Below, piece by piece: positions 32,608 to 44,279 of a stretch of 64,000 bases of DNA (position 1 is the stretch's first letter; each line of letters opens with the position of its first letter). This stretch comes from Cochliopodium minus (Eukaryota; Discosea; Himatismenida; Cochliopodiidae). A program made the position numbers and the translations under genes. The notes under the pieces were generated by a model that did not search any database, was not told where the DNA came from, and was given only the letters and a program-made list of their open reading frames with translations. The stretch is taken from contig JAMYWO010000064.1 in the NCBI GenBank assembly GCA_024220525.1, positions 89,339 to 153,338 of the forward strand, read 5' to 3'.

Positions 32608-33631
32608 TTAATCATCATTAACAACAATTTTGTATTTCTCCAATAATCCATCAACTTCGTTTGTAGTTAAAATTTTAAATTTGATTTTTCCATTTTCACC
32701 TTTTGTAAGGGTTGCGAATTCAACTGAAAAAAAAATTGAGTAAATATTGTTTTAAAATTGAAAAGGTTATTACTTTTTTCAGAGTTTAGAGAAGTGCTAT
32801 CCATGGTCTTGTTCAACACTTTGACTGCAAGAGCTAATGCCTCCTCCAAGGTTGGATCTTCTTTATATTCGGTTTTGAGGATGGATCTAGCTGCTTGATT
32901 GTTGGATCCGATAGCAATAGCAGACCAACCACCATAATTACCAGAAGGATCACTAATAATTTGAAAATAAATTAATATAAAAGGCAAATAAACACTTTAT
33001 TATTTTACCTTTTATACAATTGAAATCCATAATGTTCATCCCATCCTGCATAGAGGATTGATACTCCAAATGGACGAAGACCTCCATATTGTGTGACAGA
33101 TTGTTTAGTATCACACAACCCTCTTACGAGTTGTTCTACTGGAATATTCTCTCCATATGTATATAAATATCTTTGGGAGGTCAATCTTGCATTGTTGATC
33201 AAAATATTAGCATCAGATGTGATACCAGCTACAACACAACAAACATGTTCGTCAATTTGATACATTTTTTCACTTTCTTCATTCATATCGAGTAATTTGG
33301 ATGTGACAGGCTTTTCTGCACAAAATACAATACCTTCTTTGGAAAGAATTCCAATTGCTGCTCCAGCATGGGTAATTGCTTCCATAGCATATTCTACTTG
33401 ATAAAGTCTCCCTATTTATTTTCCAATTAAATATTTTTAGTATACAACAATTAAATTTTTTGTGCTAATAAGAATTAATTTATTTCTTATTATGTAATTA
33501 TTGTTAATATTTTTATATCATCTACCTTCTGGAGAGAAAATAGTGGTTCTTGAATCATATCTTCTTGCCTATTGTAAATTATCAAATATTATTTCTCAAT
33601 TATTCATTCATTCTCAATTGTAACTTACCAT
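32608..33631 (-). CDS. PSMA4: 20S proteasome subunit alpha-3 (PSMA4 type)
   Basis: The five exons begin with one that carries only the ATG, followed at once by GTAAG. Exon 2 gives [15 protein letters not shown] and exon 3 begins [20 protein letters not shown], the alpha-subunit N-terminal signature ([22 protein letters not shown]). Further motifs fit PSMA4: [60 protein letters not shown] and [13 protein letters not shown]. Length (about 250 residues) is normal. It forms part of the outer ring of the 20S core. Confidence 0.93.
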
Positions 33632-33846
33632 TCTCTTTTAAATTTTTTTTTTATTTTAGAATAAATAAAAGACAAACAAAATTTTTCTTTTTGAATTCAA
33701 GATTTTTTTATTTGTTGTCCAATTAGAGATATAGACACTGTAAAAATTGAATACAATTCATTAAAAAAAAAGTCATTTGAACTATTTTATTCCCAATTCC
33801 AATCTCAAATCCCAATTTAAACTAAATTTGAGCAAAATAAAAAAAA

Positions 33847-35110
33847 ATGGTGAAAAATTATGAAGTTGTTTATGAATTGGATGGTATAGATCTGGAAGAT
33901 TTTTACAAAATATTCTTTCTTGATGAAGATTTTTTGATAAAATTCCATGAAATAAGAGGTGATATAGGTAAATAATATTTCGGTTGATAATGAAAATAAG
34001 AATCACAATAATATATTTTCAAAATCTTATTTAATAGATATAAGAGTATCAAAACTTGAAGAAATGAATGCAAATGAATCGAGCAGAACAATCAGTTTTT
34101 CAACACCAATATCAAATAATAAATATATTCAAAATCTGGTGGGATCAATAGATACAAAAGCGGTAGAAACACAAGTATGTATAAAGAAAAAAGATAAAAT
34201 AATGATAGAAGGAACAACAAAATTGGAGGGAAGTGCAATAGTATCAGCATTGAATGTGGTTTCGAAATATACAGTGACAAATAACAACAATAAATGCAAA
34301 GTAGAAATCAATATAGTGAATGATTATCAAGGGACAGGATATTACAAATTTATGAGGGGTGTGCTTGAAGGATTCGCATTTGATGAATCGAAGAAAGCAT
34401 TTGATAGTTGGATACAACTGGCCACGAAGCATGTCACAATATATGTCGAAAACAAAAAAAAGAATATCTCATCCACTAAAATTGAAACAAAGGAATCAAT
34501 GTCTAACTCCAATCTCACCATAGATAATCAAAATTCAATCTCCAATCTCACCATAGATAATAACAGTTTTCTATCCAGCAATGGTTATCATCACTATGAA
34601 GATTCCTCAGATTTCGACGAGACGAGCGAGATAGACGAAGATGATTTCCGCGACACTTCAACCTTCTTTGATATCAACGATGATCAATGCTCACCTATTT
34701 TGGTGGAGGCGTTTTTCGACATAGTCGACAAAGACTTGACTCAGATCGATTCTCAGCTTTCCTTCCGAGACCAACGCATCAACTCTCTCCAAAAGAAGAT
34801 CCATACCAAACTCACTAGCAATAAGAAAGCATCTACTATGCCTGAGTTTGTTGTTCGTTTTGGACATATTTCCAATCAATACAAACAAGAGACCATCACT
34901 TTCACCCATTCTCTTCAGTCTTGTTTGAATGAGATCGATCGTGTCAAACAGAACATCAAATCCATTCAGTCTTCCATTTCCACTGTTTTGCAGAAGCGCA
35001 ACTTCTATCTCAAGATTTTCTTTTCCATCTTTCCCTTTACTTTTTCTTTTGTCTTTTTAATTTTGTATTATCTCTTCAAAATGAGGAAGAGTAAAATCCT
35101 ATTTAAATAA
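33847..35110 (+). CDS. VASt-like lipid-transfer domain protein, tail-anchored
   Basis: Two exons: 33847-33967 and 34038-35110 (phase G^AT). The N-terminal about 190 residues read like a VASt/Aster (GRAMD1/Lam) domain: LEDFYKIFFLDEDFLIKFHE, SRTISFSTPI, then VETQVCI, GTTKLEGSAI, and FDESKKAFDSWIQLATKHV near its end. VASt domains carry sterols between membranes at contact sites. An acidic linker, a helical segment and a C-terminal hydrophobic stretch (IFFSIFPFTFSFVFLILYYL) with a basic end follow, a tail-anchor layout. There is no GRAM domain, so it differs from GRAMD1. Lipid specificity is inference. Confidence 0.62.
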
Positions 35111-35320
35111 ATACTTTTTTTTTTTGATTGTATTGTTGATCTCTTTATCATCAAAAAAAAAGAATTCATTTTTTTTTAAATGAAGACAATCAAAAAGAAA
35201 GTCTCCTAATCATCAAAAAGAATTCAAGAATCATTCAAAAAAAAAAAAAAAAAAAAATTGGAATTGTTGAACAATACTTGATCCATTTATTCATTTCAAC
35301 AGGATCTTTAAGATAGAAAA

Positions 35321-37151
35321 ATGAAAGATGTTCAACAAGAAATTAAGATAAAGGAAGAGAAAATCTTCTCCAGTTTGAAATACGAGACTGTCATTGATAA
35401 CACAGAAGATTTTTTTACATTGATATCTGAGGTAACTATATCTAATATTAGGAACAACACCATTGCAAATTATAATATCTGAATATAAAAGAATTCAAAT
35501 GTCCAATTCATTATTATATTATATGGATCAAAAATTATTATTTTTTATTTTTGGAAAGCATTTCAATAAGGTTGATAAATCTGGTGAAGAAGATACCACC
35601 AGAAAAAAAATGCATCTATACAATAAAAATATAAAGATAAAGGAGACGTTGATGGATCATCCAGAATTCATAATAGCGAATGATTCAAAGATGAGGAGCC
35701 CCTTACATTATGCTGTGGAATTGTTTGGAGAAGGTACCAATCTGACCACTATAGAAATATTGAATTTTGAGAATCTATTGAATATACCCGCGATAAACCA
35801 TGAAGGAAAGAATGCACTGCATAGTTCATTCAAAAAGGTTCAATGTTTGGAAATATTGAATTGCATCATAAACACAGCGAAATCGATCAAAAAGAAGAAG
35901 ATAGAGGTGGAGTTTGATCTATGCTTCCAATCCTCCTTGGGCAAAAACGCATTCCATTACTTTGCTGAAGATCTGAAGCCATTCACATGGTACAGACACG
36001 ATCCGAAGCATACAATGTTGATCTACAATTTCTTGGTGGAGAAGGGAGGTACAGTGGGACAAAAATTAAAAGCTTTAAGAATGGTGGACAAGAACGGAAA
36101 TTCTCCGATACATTCTCTTTTATCCAACAAAGATTTTTGTAAGATTTGTCCAACTGAGATCGTAAAGGAGTTCACGTCCAACATGCATAAGGATGGGATA
36201 CTTTTGAATTACATGGGTTATTCTGCTCTCCATTGTTTTGTGGCTAACCATTCTCCTAATGACAACCATAATTGGAACTTCAGCTTTTTGGAGCCTCTTA
36301 TTTCGAGCGATGTTTTAAAGCTTCAATGTTCGAATGGAAACACCATTGTGAGACTAATTTTATTTTGTTTTTTATTATTTTATTTTTTGTCTTTTTCAAT
36401 CAAGGTCCACTTAGCAACGGAGAAGGGTTTCATATCGTTGATCAAATACTTGATGGACAACGGATCTATTAAACCAGAAGAGTGGTTGGACACTCTTGAA
36501 ATTCAGAATTATAAGGGTCAGTGCGCCATCCATCTCGCCTCTTCTCTTCAAAACGAAATTCTTATCAAGTACTGTTCTTCCGACACTTCAATACGTATCA
36601 GAGATCACAAAGGGGAGTTGCCCTTACATTATTTCTTCAAAAAAAAACCTAGCGACAACATTTTTGATGTGAGGGGTTGTGTCGGCATGCTCATTGGAGA
36701 TAAAAACTGGAGATTGATGGAGAAAATCAATTTTGATATCGGAAGTTCTCCTTTACACCATCTTTTTGAAGATATCAGCCCTGATGATAATGTTCCTTAC
36801 TATTTGGAGGATCTTTTGACTGAAGATAATTTGTCTATTTTTGATTTCAAAGGTGTTTCTCCTGTTCACATTTGTAAGAATTTAAAGTTGTTCAAGTTAA
36901 TCAGCAAAATTTTGGCTGACCCTCTTTTGGATTGCTCTGGAAAATCTTATCTTGATTACTACGAGGTTTGGGAGAAGGAGGGCAAAGCAAAGGTTGTCCC
37001 TCAGAAACTTAGGAAATATTATTTCAATAATTTGAAGAAGGGGAATGAGGTTTTTGATGATTTCATCTTGAAAAACATCAAAAATGTTGGTAAGACTGAA
37101 GAAGTTCAAGATGTTGATTCTGAGGATGATCTTTCCTCTTCGGAAAATTGA
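35321..37151 (+). CDS. Large ankyrin-repeat protein
   Basis: Exon 1 (35321 to about 35434) encodes MKDVQQEIKIKEEKIFSSLK to LISE; exon 2 starts about 35558 (HFNKVDKSGEEDTT). The remainder is a run of degenerate ankyrin units: RSPLHYAVELFGEG, GKNALHSSFKKV, GNSPIHSLLSNKD, GYSALHCFVAN, GNTIVHLATEKGFISLIKYL, GQCAIHLASSL and GELPLHYFFK. A 57-nt intron at 36348-36404 is a multiple of three without stops, so an unspliced reading frame stays open, but removing it restores GNTIVHLATEKG. No catalytic domain. A structural or scaffold role is all that can be said. Confidence 0.75.
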
Positions 37152-37307
37152 TTTTTTTATTGTGTAAATATTTATTAAAAAAAAAAAAAAAAAAAATTTA
37201 GCAAGCTTTTTAAAGGAACCTTTCTCATTTCCATATTCATCCATATATATTTGAACAATTTCTATTTGCAGGATAATCAAATTAAATAAAATAAATAAAA
37301 AAAAAAA

Positions 37308-40300
37308 ATGGAGGATAAAAATGAGAAAAAAGCAGAGAAGAAAGAGAGGAGATCTTCAAGATTGATCTCTTTTTTTACCAAGAATCTCAAAAAAGAAGAT
37401 CCCAAAACGAGAAGGAAATCTACCTCGGTCCAGAAAGAGGAAGATGATCCAAATTCTCTCGAATCTAGTGGTTCTCTTTCATATAGGAGCACTAATTCCC
37501 CCTCCGAGGATAGGAGGAGTTATATATTGAAGAATATGACCTCTGCTGAAAATCTTTTGGATTCGAGAGAGAACAAGTTTGATTTTTTTTTTTATTATTT
37601 TATTTAAGAAATTTGACTTTCTTTTTCACATCTCATTATTTCAATCTATAATTGCAGCAAAAATTCGAGGCAGAATTTGAGTTCATCAATGCACGTAAAA
37701 ATATAAAATTTATTTTATTTTGTTGACAATATATATAATGTCCTCAATCACTTATACAAATATTTGATTCTTTTTATTCTTGATGATTCTTTGATTGAAA
37801 AATTATCACACCTTTTAATTTCTTTTTTCGATCAGATAATGACCAAATATGAGATCAATTTCAAAGACTATTTAAATACAGAAAATTTAGACCCAATATT
37901 CGCATATCTATCTAATTATTCCATCACCTTGGATTCCATTCCTAATCTCTCAGAATATCTGGAGAATATCCTTAAATTGACAGAGAGTGAGAAAAATAAT
38001 ATGGATTCCAACAATCTGGTGATTATAGGTTCCAATGATATCTTCAATAAGCCATGGCATATTTTGGAATCAAAGAAAATAAAGGATGATAAGGATATAG
38101 AGAATGCAAATGAGATTGATGAGAAATATCCCTTGGGGATTGTTAATAAAGGGAAACATTTAGAGAATATTGGGAAGATATCTGAATTCAACGATATAGA
38201 ACAGCTCAAAGTCTTCACAGATATGCAATCCAAGTTTTTGTTCAGAAATACCATCTCTGAAGATCAAAAGAAGAATGAGATAATGAGAATACCTAATTTG
38301 AGAGAATCATTTTATACAGAACATTCATCGTAAAAAAAATATATATAATATGAAAATTATTATTTATTTTTAAATACAAATTCTAAATTCAAAACATTTT
38401 CTTGATTCAATATCATTTTAAATAAGTGATCTTCAACCTTTCTCTTTCAATTTGAATTCAATAAATTTCGGAGTATCCGCTAACAATGAGCCGATCAATC
38501 TCACTCTCTTCGTGTACGACCGTAACATGAAGCAGAAGCTGTGCGAAGAGTTCCACATTCGTTGTAATGCAAATGGTGCTATCGAAAAACACAAAAGCAT
38601 CACTACATTTATTAACAAAAGGACACATGACGCTTGGATAATTATCATTGGAACGAAAATATTTAGGCCAAGCAATGACTATTCTATTTATACACAAACA
38701 CTTGAAAGCAATAAAGAAAAAGAGAAATATGAAATGTACACTCAAAGAATCCTTGCTTCAGATTTGGTTCAGTGGGAGTTTTTCTTTTGGTCTGCTAAAA
38801 AACTTTTCATCAAGGAAGATCCTGTTGAAGGCGATGTTGATATCAAATTGTACTCCAACTTTCCTCAAAATTTGGATGAGTCAATTCAAAAATTGGAAAG
38901 CCAAAAGGATGTAAAACCCTTTTATTGAATTTTTCTTTTTTTATTGAATTTTTCCTTTCTTTATTTAGATTAAATTGTTAAAATTTAATCTATTACTCAA
39001 AATCGAAACAAACATCTACAAATCAAACCAAAGATTTATCAACGAAAACAAAATAGTAGATTCTTTTCACACACTCACAAAAATGCACCATTCTCTCAAA
39101 AACAGACTTCACATTTCCATTGTTTCTCTCAAAGGAATCAAAACGCCCTATAAAGTTTCCATAGCTTTCAGCATTATTGAATCTGAAGAAAAAAATGAGC
39201 CGATAGAGATGACTGGAAAACAACTTGTTGCCCCTGACATAAACACTAAAGAAAATTTTTTAGAACCCGTCAAAGAAACTATGAACAAAGAGTTTTTCAG
39301 TCCTATTTTCACTATTGAACAAGCTTTTTCGGAAATTTCTTTGGATGTTCCTGTAAATACCAACTCCAAATACCTCCTCAAACTTGTTTTCTATTCCATC
39401 AACAAGATGGGAACTAGACAACCCGAGAAGATCATGACGATACCTCTTGTAAATAAAAAGGGAACCATTATAGACAACGGGAGACACGTTCTCAACGATG
39501 ATTTGTCTTCAAAGAACGCTCGTAAGCTCAAGAAGAAAGAAAAAGAACCTTTCGAGTTTGTTTATGATCTCTATTTTTCTTCTTCATTCATGATTCAAAA
39601 CGATCTTTTGATGTCTTTCTTGAGTGCAGTTAGGACATTGCGTATGTTGAATCCCATTGAAAATTTGACTAATAACAACTGGTTTATTGTGGCAATCACT
39701 AGTGTAAAAAAAAAATCATTTTTTAAAGATTCATTCAATTTAATCTCACAATTTACTTTCAACTTTTTAGATCAATAGAATGCACAACTCTGTTATCTCT
39801 CTCCACTTTCCTACCATGTTCGATCTTCTCATGAAACACACCTTTGAAATCACAGACAAATACCAAGTAGGCTTCATTTTGTTGATAGAATTACTCAAAA
39901 GGTTATTTTATTTTTTATAAAAAAGGTAATAAAAATTATTAATAATTTTTTTTTTTAATAAGATCTTCAACTGTTTTTGATTGTGAAAAATCTCAACATC
40001 CTGTTCTAAAATCATTTATCTATAACTGGTATCCATCCAAAAATACGCACGAGATAATCTTGGAAAATTTCAACAACTTGCTCATCAGGGAAAACAAATG
40101 TTTCGAAGGATTCAACATGTACTGGGTTTTCTTCGACTTGATCTACAAATCTGTTTGCAATGAGAAATACAATGTGATTGGCTCGGAGAGATCCATAGAA
40201 TCTTCTTTTAAAAAAAAGTTTTTGGGGTTTTCTTATCATGTTCTGAAACATTGTGATTCAACCTCAGCAAGAGATTTTGCAACGTTGTATATAGACTTGT

Positions 40301-43300
40301 TTCAAGTATTGGACAGAGGCTATCTAATCAAAACTGTAAGAATTTTTTGTATATTTTTAGAGATCTAATTAAAATCTTATTAGTTGAACAACTCATGTTA
40401 CAATGTTTTGAAAGATAACACCATCCAATCAATTAAAAATGTGTTCGTTTTTTATGATAAGATCACAGACGCGCCCGAGTTCCTAACATTGAACATGCCA
40501 AAATTTATCAGCGCAAAAAGTTATGTTCAATCCTACATAGAAAATACCTCTCTTTGGAGAACAGTATTTCCACTTGTGGGAGGATTTTTACATTGTATTG
40601 AACAAATACTCTCGAGTGATAGCGAGTCGCAAGCCTTTGAGATTTTGGTCAAACTTCTTAAGAGACACGAAAAGAATATCCGTAACGAAGAGTCACTTCA
40701 AATAGTGGTCACTATGTATTTTCCTTTTGTGATGCAAGCATCCTCCTACGCTTTGAAACTCCTTAACACTCACAAAAATCCAAGTTGGGCCTTGTGTTTC
40801 ATCTATTGTCTCAAAAACTCAAGCAAACTCTATTTAGTCGAGTGGTGGAAAAGAGAAAGCACTTCTAACATAGGAAGCTTCCTTTTACTCCTCTCTTCAT
40901 GCCCTAAGATCCTCACAGATTGCAAATTGGGCCTGGATCTCGAAGAAGAACTAAAGTTGGTCATTTATGATGTTTGTACCCTTTTCTCACAGACTTTTCA
41001 CGAAAATCTTTACGGCGCCAAGTCTCCCTTTATCTCCACCTTTTTGTCCACCCTCAACAAACTTCTTTTCTTTTCAAAATCAGAGTTTCTCCAACTTGCT
41101 CTTCTCTCCTTTTTCTCCATTGTCGTCAAAAACTTTCCTGCTATGTTCGACAGCAAGAATACTTTCTGTGAAAACCTCATTGCCAACATTTTGCAGCTTT
41201 TCGAATCTAAGAACATCAAAATCAGAAACGAAGCCGTCTCCCTTTTGTTTTTGATGATTCAAATCAATCACAAACTCAAAGGAAATTTCAGCTTCATGAA
41301 AATGGCGACGAGTGTATCTCTTTCAAGATTATTATCAGACCAAGTAAGCTGATAAAAAATATTTTTCATTTTTTTTTTTATTTTTTTTAAAGGGATACAA
41401 TGGAGTCGAGATTTTGGAACTGTCCCTCCAAAACTTGGCGGAAATCACCAAAGAAATGCAAGAGGAGCTCTATGTAGAAGTGTGCAACTTACAATTGAGC
41501 CTTTTGTCTGTCTGCGAGAACATCAAAAAGCTCAAGGCTCTGGACAACAATCCCGAACTGAAAATAGAAATTTGTAAAGAAATCTCATTCGGTTATGCAA
41601 GAAGTTTGGATCTGAGAGTAAAATAACATTTTTTAAAAAAAATTTTAAAAAAATATTTTTTATTTATTTAAAAAAATTAATCTTTCGATTTTTTTTTTAG
41701 GTCACTTGGTTAAACATGATTGCGGACATAAACATCAAGAGAAATTTGTTCGAAGAAGCCGCTCAGACGTATGTGGTGGTGGCATACTTGATCATCCAGT
41801 TCATCCAACACACCAAAAAGATCGATGTCAAAGTTAAACCTGTGTACAAAGTTTTGAACAAAATATCTCCCAATATAGCACTTGAAGAATTTAAAATAAT
41901 AAAAGATGATGTAGAAAATGTACAAAAAGATTTTTATTTTTATTTTTTTATTTTTTTATTTTTTTATTTTTTATTTTTTATTTTTTTATTTTTTTATTTT
42001 TTTATTTTTTTAAGATTTTTATTTTTATTTTTTTATTTTTTTATTTTTTTATTTTTTTGTAGTTGAGATCTTCTTTTTGGAACTTGGAAGGACTTTGCAC
42101 CTATCTCCAGAACGCAGCAGAATATTTTCAAAAAGTAAAATTGATTTGTTCGATTTAATTGAACAACATCAATTTTTAAATCATTTATTAAATTTCTATT
42201 TTTTATTTTTTATTTTATTTATTTTATATTATTATTTTTTATTTTTTATTTTTATTATTTACAGGCAAAAGTGTATAAAGCTTCAATAGAAATTTACAAT
42301 CAGCTCGTTTTGATCTACACAGAGTCATTCCAATACAACAAATTGAAGATGATCTACTCCAAAGCGTCGAACGTGTCAGAGTTTCTCTCCAAGAATGAAC
42401 AGCCCAACGCTGCCAAGTTTTTTCGTGCTTCTTTTTATGGCAAGCGTTTTCATGAAAACAACGGCAAGAGTTTTGTGTATCGTGAGAAACTAGGAATGAG
42501 AATAGCTGATTTTAAAGACAAAATCCTTGTAATACTTATTTTATTGATAATTTTATTTATTTTTATTTTCATTTTTATTTATTTTTTTTATTTTATTTAT
42601 TTATATTTATTTTTTTTATATTTATTTTTTTTTATTTTTATTTTTATCATTTATTTTTGTTCATTTTTATTTATTATTTATTATTTTTTATTTTATTTAT
42701 TTTTATTATTTATTTTTATTTATTTATTTATTTTTATTCATCACCATATTTACAGACAGTATTTAAATTATCAATCCAAAATTTAAATCATAATCATTAT
42801 TTTTTTTTTTTATTCAATTAATATTTTTTTTTGAAAAAAATTTTTAATAATTTATTTTTTATTTTTTTATTTTTGAATTAATAATATTGTTTGAACAGTC
42901 TCAGTTTCAGTCCTTCGGAAAGTTGGAGGTGCTGGGGAATTTGGAAACAGAGCCCGAAAAGTTTTTGGAAAGTCAGGAAATTTGTTACGTTCAAACTGCA
43001 AACATAAATCAAGGTAATTATTTTTATTATTATTTTAATATTTCATTTTATTCATTTCATTTTTATTTTATTTATTTTTGATTTTTTATTATTATTTTAA
43101 TATTAATTTTAATTTTATTTTTTATTTTTATCATTTTATTTTATTATATTTTAATTTAATTTATTATATTTTTCATTTTTTATTTTTTTAATTTTTATTT
43201 TTATTAAATTTTTTTTTGAAAAGTCTCCGAAAACAACTACTCATTGGATGTTGCACATTCAAACGAAAAGAACCAGCAGCAAAATGTGGCAAATCAAAGT

Positions 43301-44048
43301 CGCAAAATAATTTATTTCACCACCATGATCCCTTTTCCACACTTTAATAACAGAGTTGAGATTGTTGAAACGAAAGAGGTACCTCTTTCTTTTATAATTT
43401 TATTTATTTATTTTTTATTTTAATAATTATTGACATTTTTATTTTTTATAAAACTAAATTTTTGATTTATTTTGATTTTAATATTTTTTATTTATTCAAA
43501 TTTTTTTTATTTATTGATATTTTTATTAGCTTTTTTGATTTTTATTTTTAATTTTTTTTAAATTTATTTTTTAATTTTTTTTTTAGGTCATTTTAAACCC
43601 TTTGGAAAATGCAGTGCAGCTTTTGGAACAAAGAGTCAAGGCTTTGGACAACGCTCTTCTTTCTCCCCAAGCCACCATATTATCTAACTTTTTGTATGGT
43701 AACGTGATGACTACTATTGCCGAAGGGCCTGAGGCCATTTGTTCTTCTTTTTTGCAAGAAAAAAACGAGAAAGGTATTTTTTAAAAATTTTTTATTTTTT
43801 TATTTTTTATTTTTATTTTTATTAAAAATTAATCTTTTATATTAATTATCTTAGATAACATTGAAAAAACAGAAGATGAGGATCCAATGATTACAAAGCT
43901 TAAAAGTATGTTGTTGTTGTTCTTGAACCTTTCTGAGAAAGCACTCAACGAACACGAGTCCATCATGGACCCTTCTATGGTTCCTTGGCAGTCTGCTTGC
44001 AAAGAAAGATTTCTCAAACTAAAAGATTTCATTTTGAAGTATATTTAA
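37308..44048 (+). CDS. DOCK-family guanine nucleotide exchange factor
   Basis: About sixteen exons, every join checked for phase. Order: Ser/Lys-rich N-terminus; a C2-like segment (EPINLTLFVYDRNMKQKLCE) typical of the region before DHR-1; a DHR-1-like region (NRLHISIVSLKGIKTPYKV); long helical repeats (about 39.8-42.1 kb); then DHR-2/DOCKER motifs (YKASIEIYNQLVLIY, FFRASFYGKRF, FVYREKLGMRIADFKDKI, QVFTTMIPFP-like IIYFTTMIPFP, NAVQLLEQRVKALDNAL). The stop is at 44046-44048. DOCK proteins activate Rac or Cdc42 at membranes via DHR-1 lipid binding and DHR-2 exchange. Subfamily not assigned. Several introns carry TTTTTA-type repeats. Confidence 0.85.
41928..42060. repeat. T-rich TTTTTTA/TTTTA repeat in a DOCK intron
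   Basis: An imperfect heptamer-type repeat containing two copies of an AAGATTTTTATTTTTA unit fills most of an intron. Similar blocks fill introns at 42540-42700 and 43020-43200. Confidence 0.75.
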
Positions 44049-44279
44049 GAGAGTTGTTTAAAAAAAACGTTTGATTAAAAGTTTGTTAGATTATTTATTC
44101 AGTTTGGAAAAAAAAATAAAAATTTGATTTGTACCAAATCTTTATTAAGGATGAACACAAATACCTATTTATAAACCATTTATTTTAGCACAAAATTTTA
44201 AAATTGAGAAAATTTGGAGAATTTAAAATTATTGAATTCTTTTTTCAATCTTTTATAGTGGAATTTTAAAAAAAAAAAA

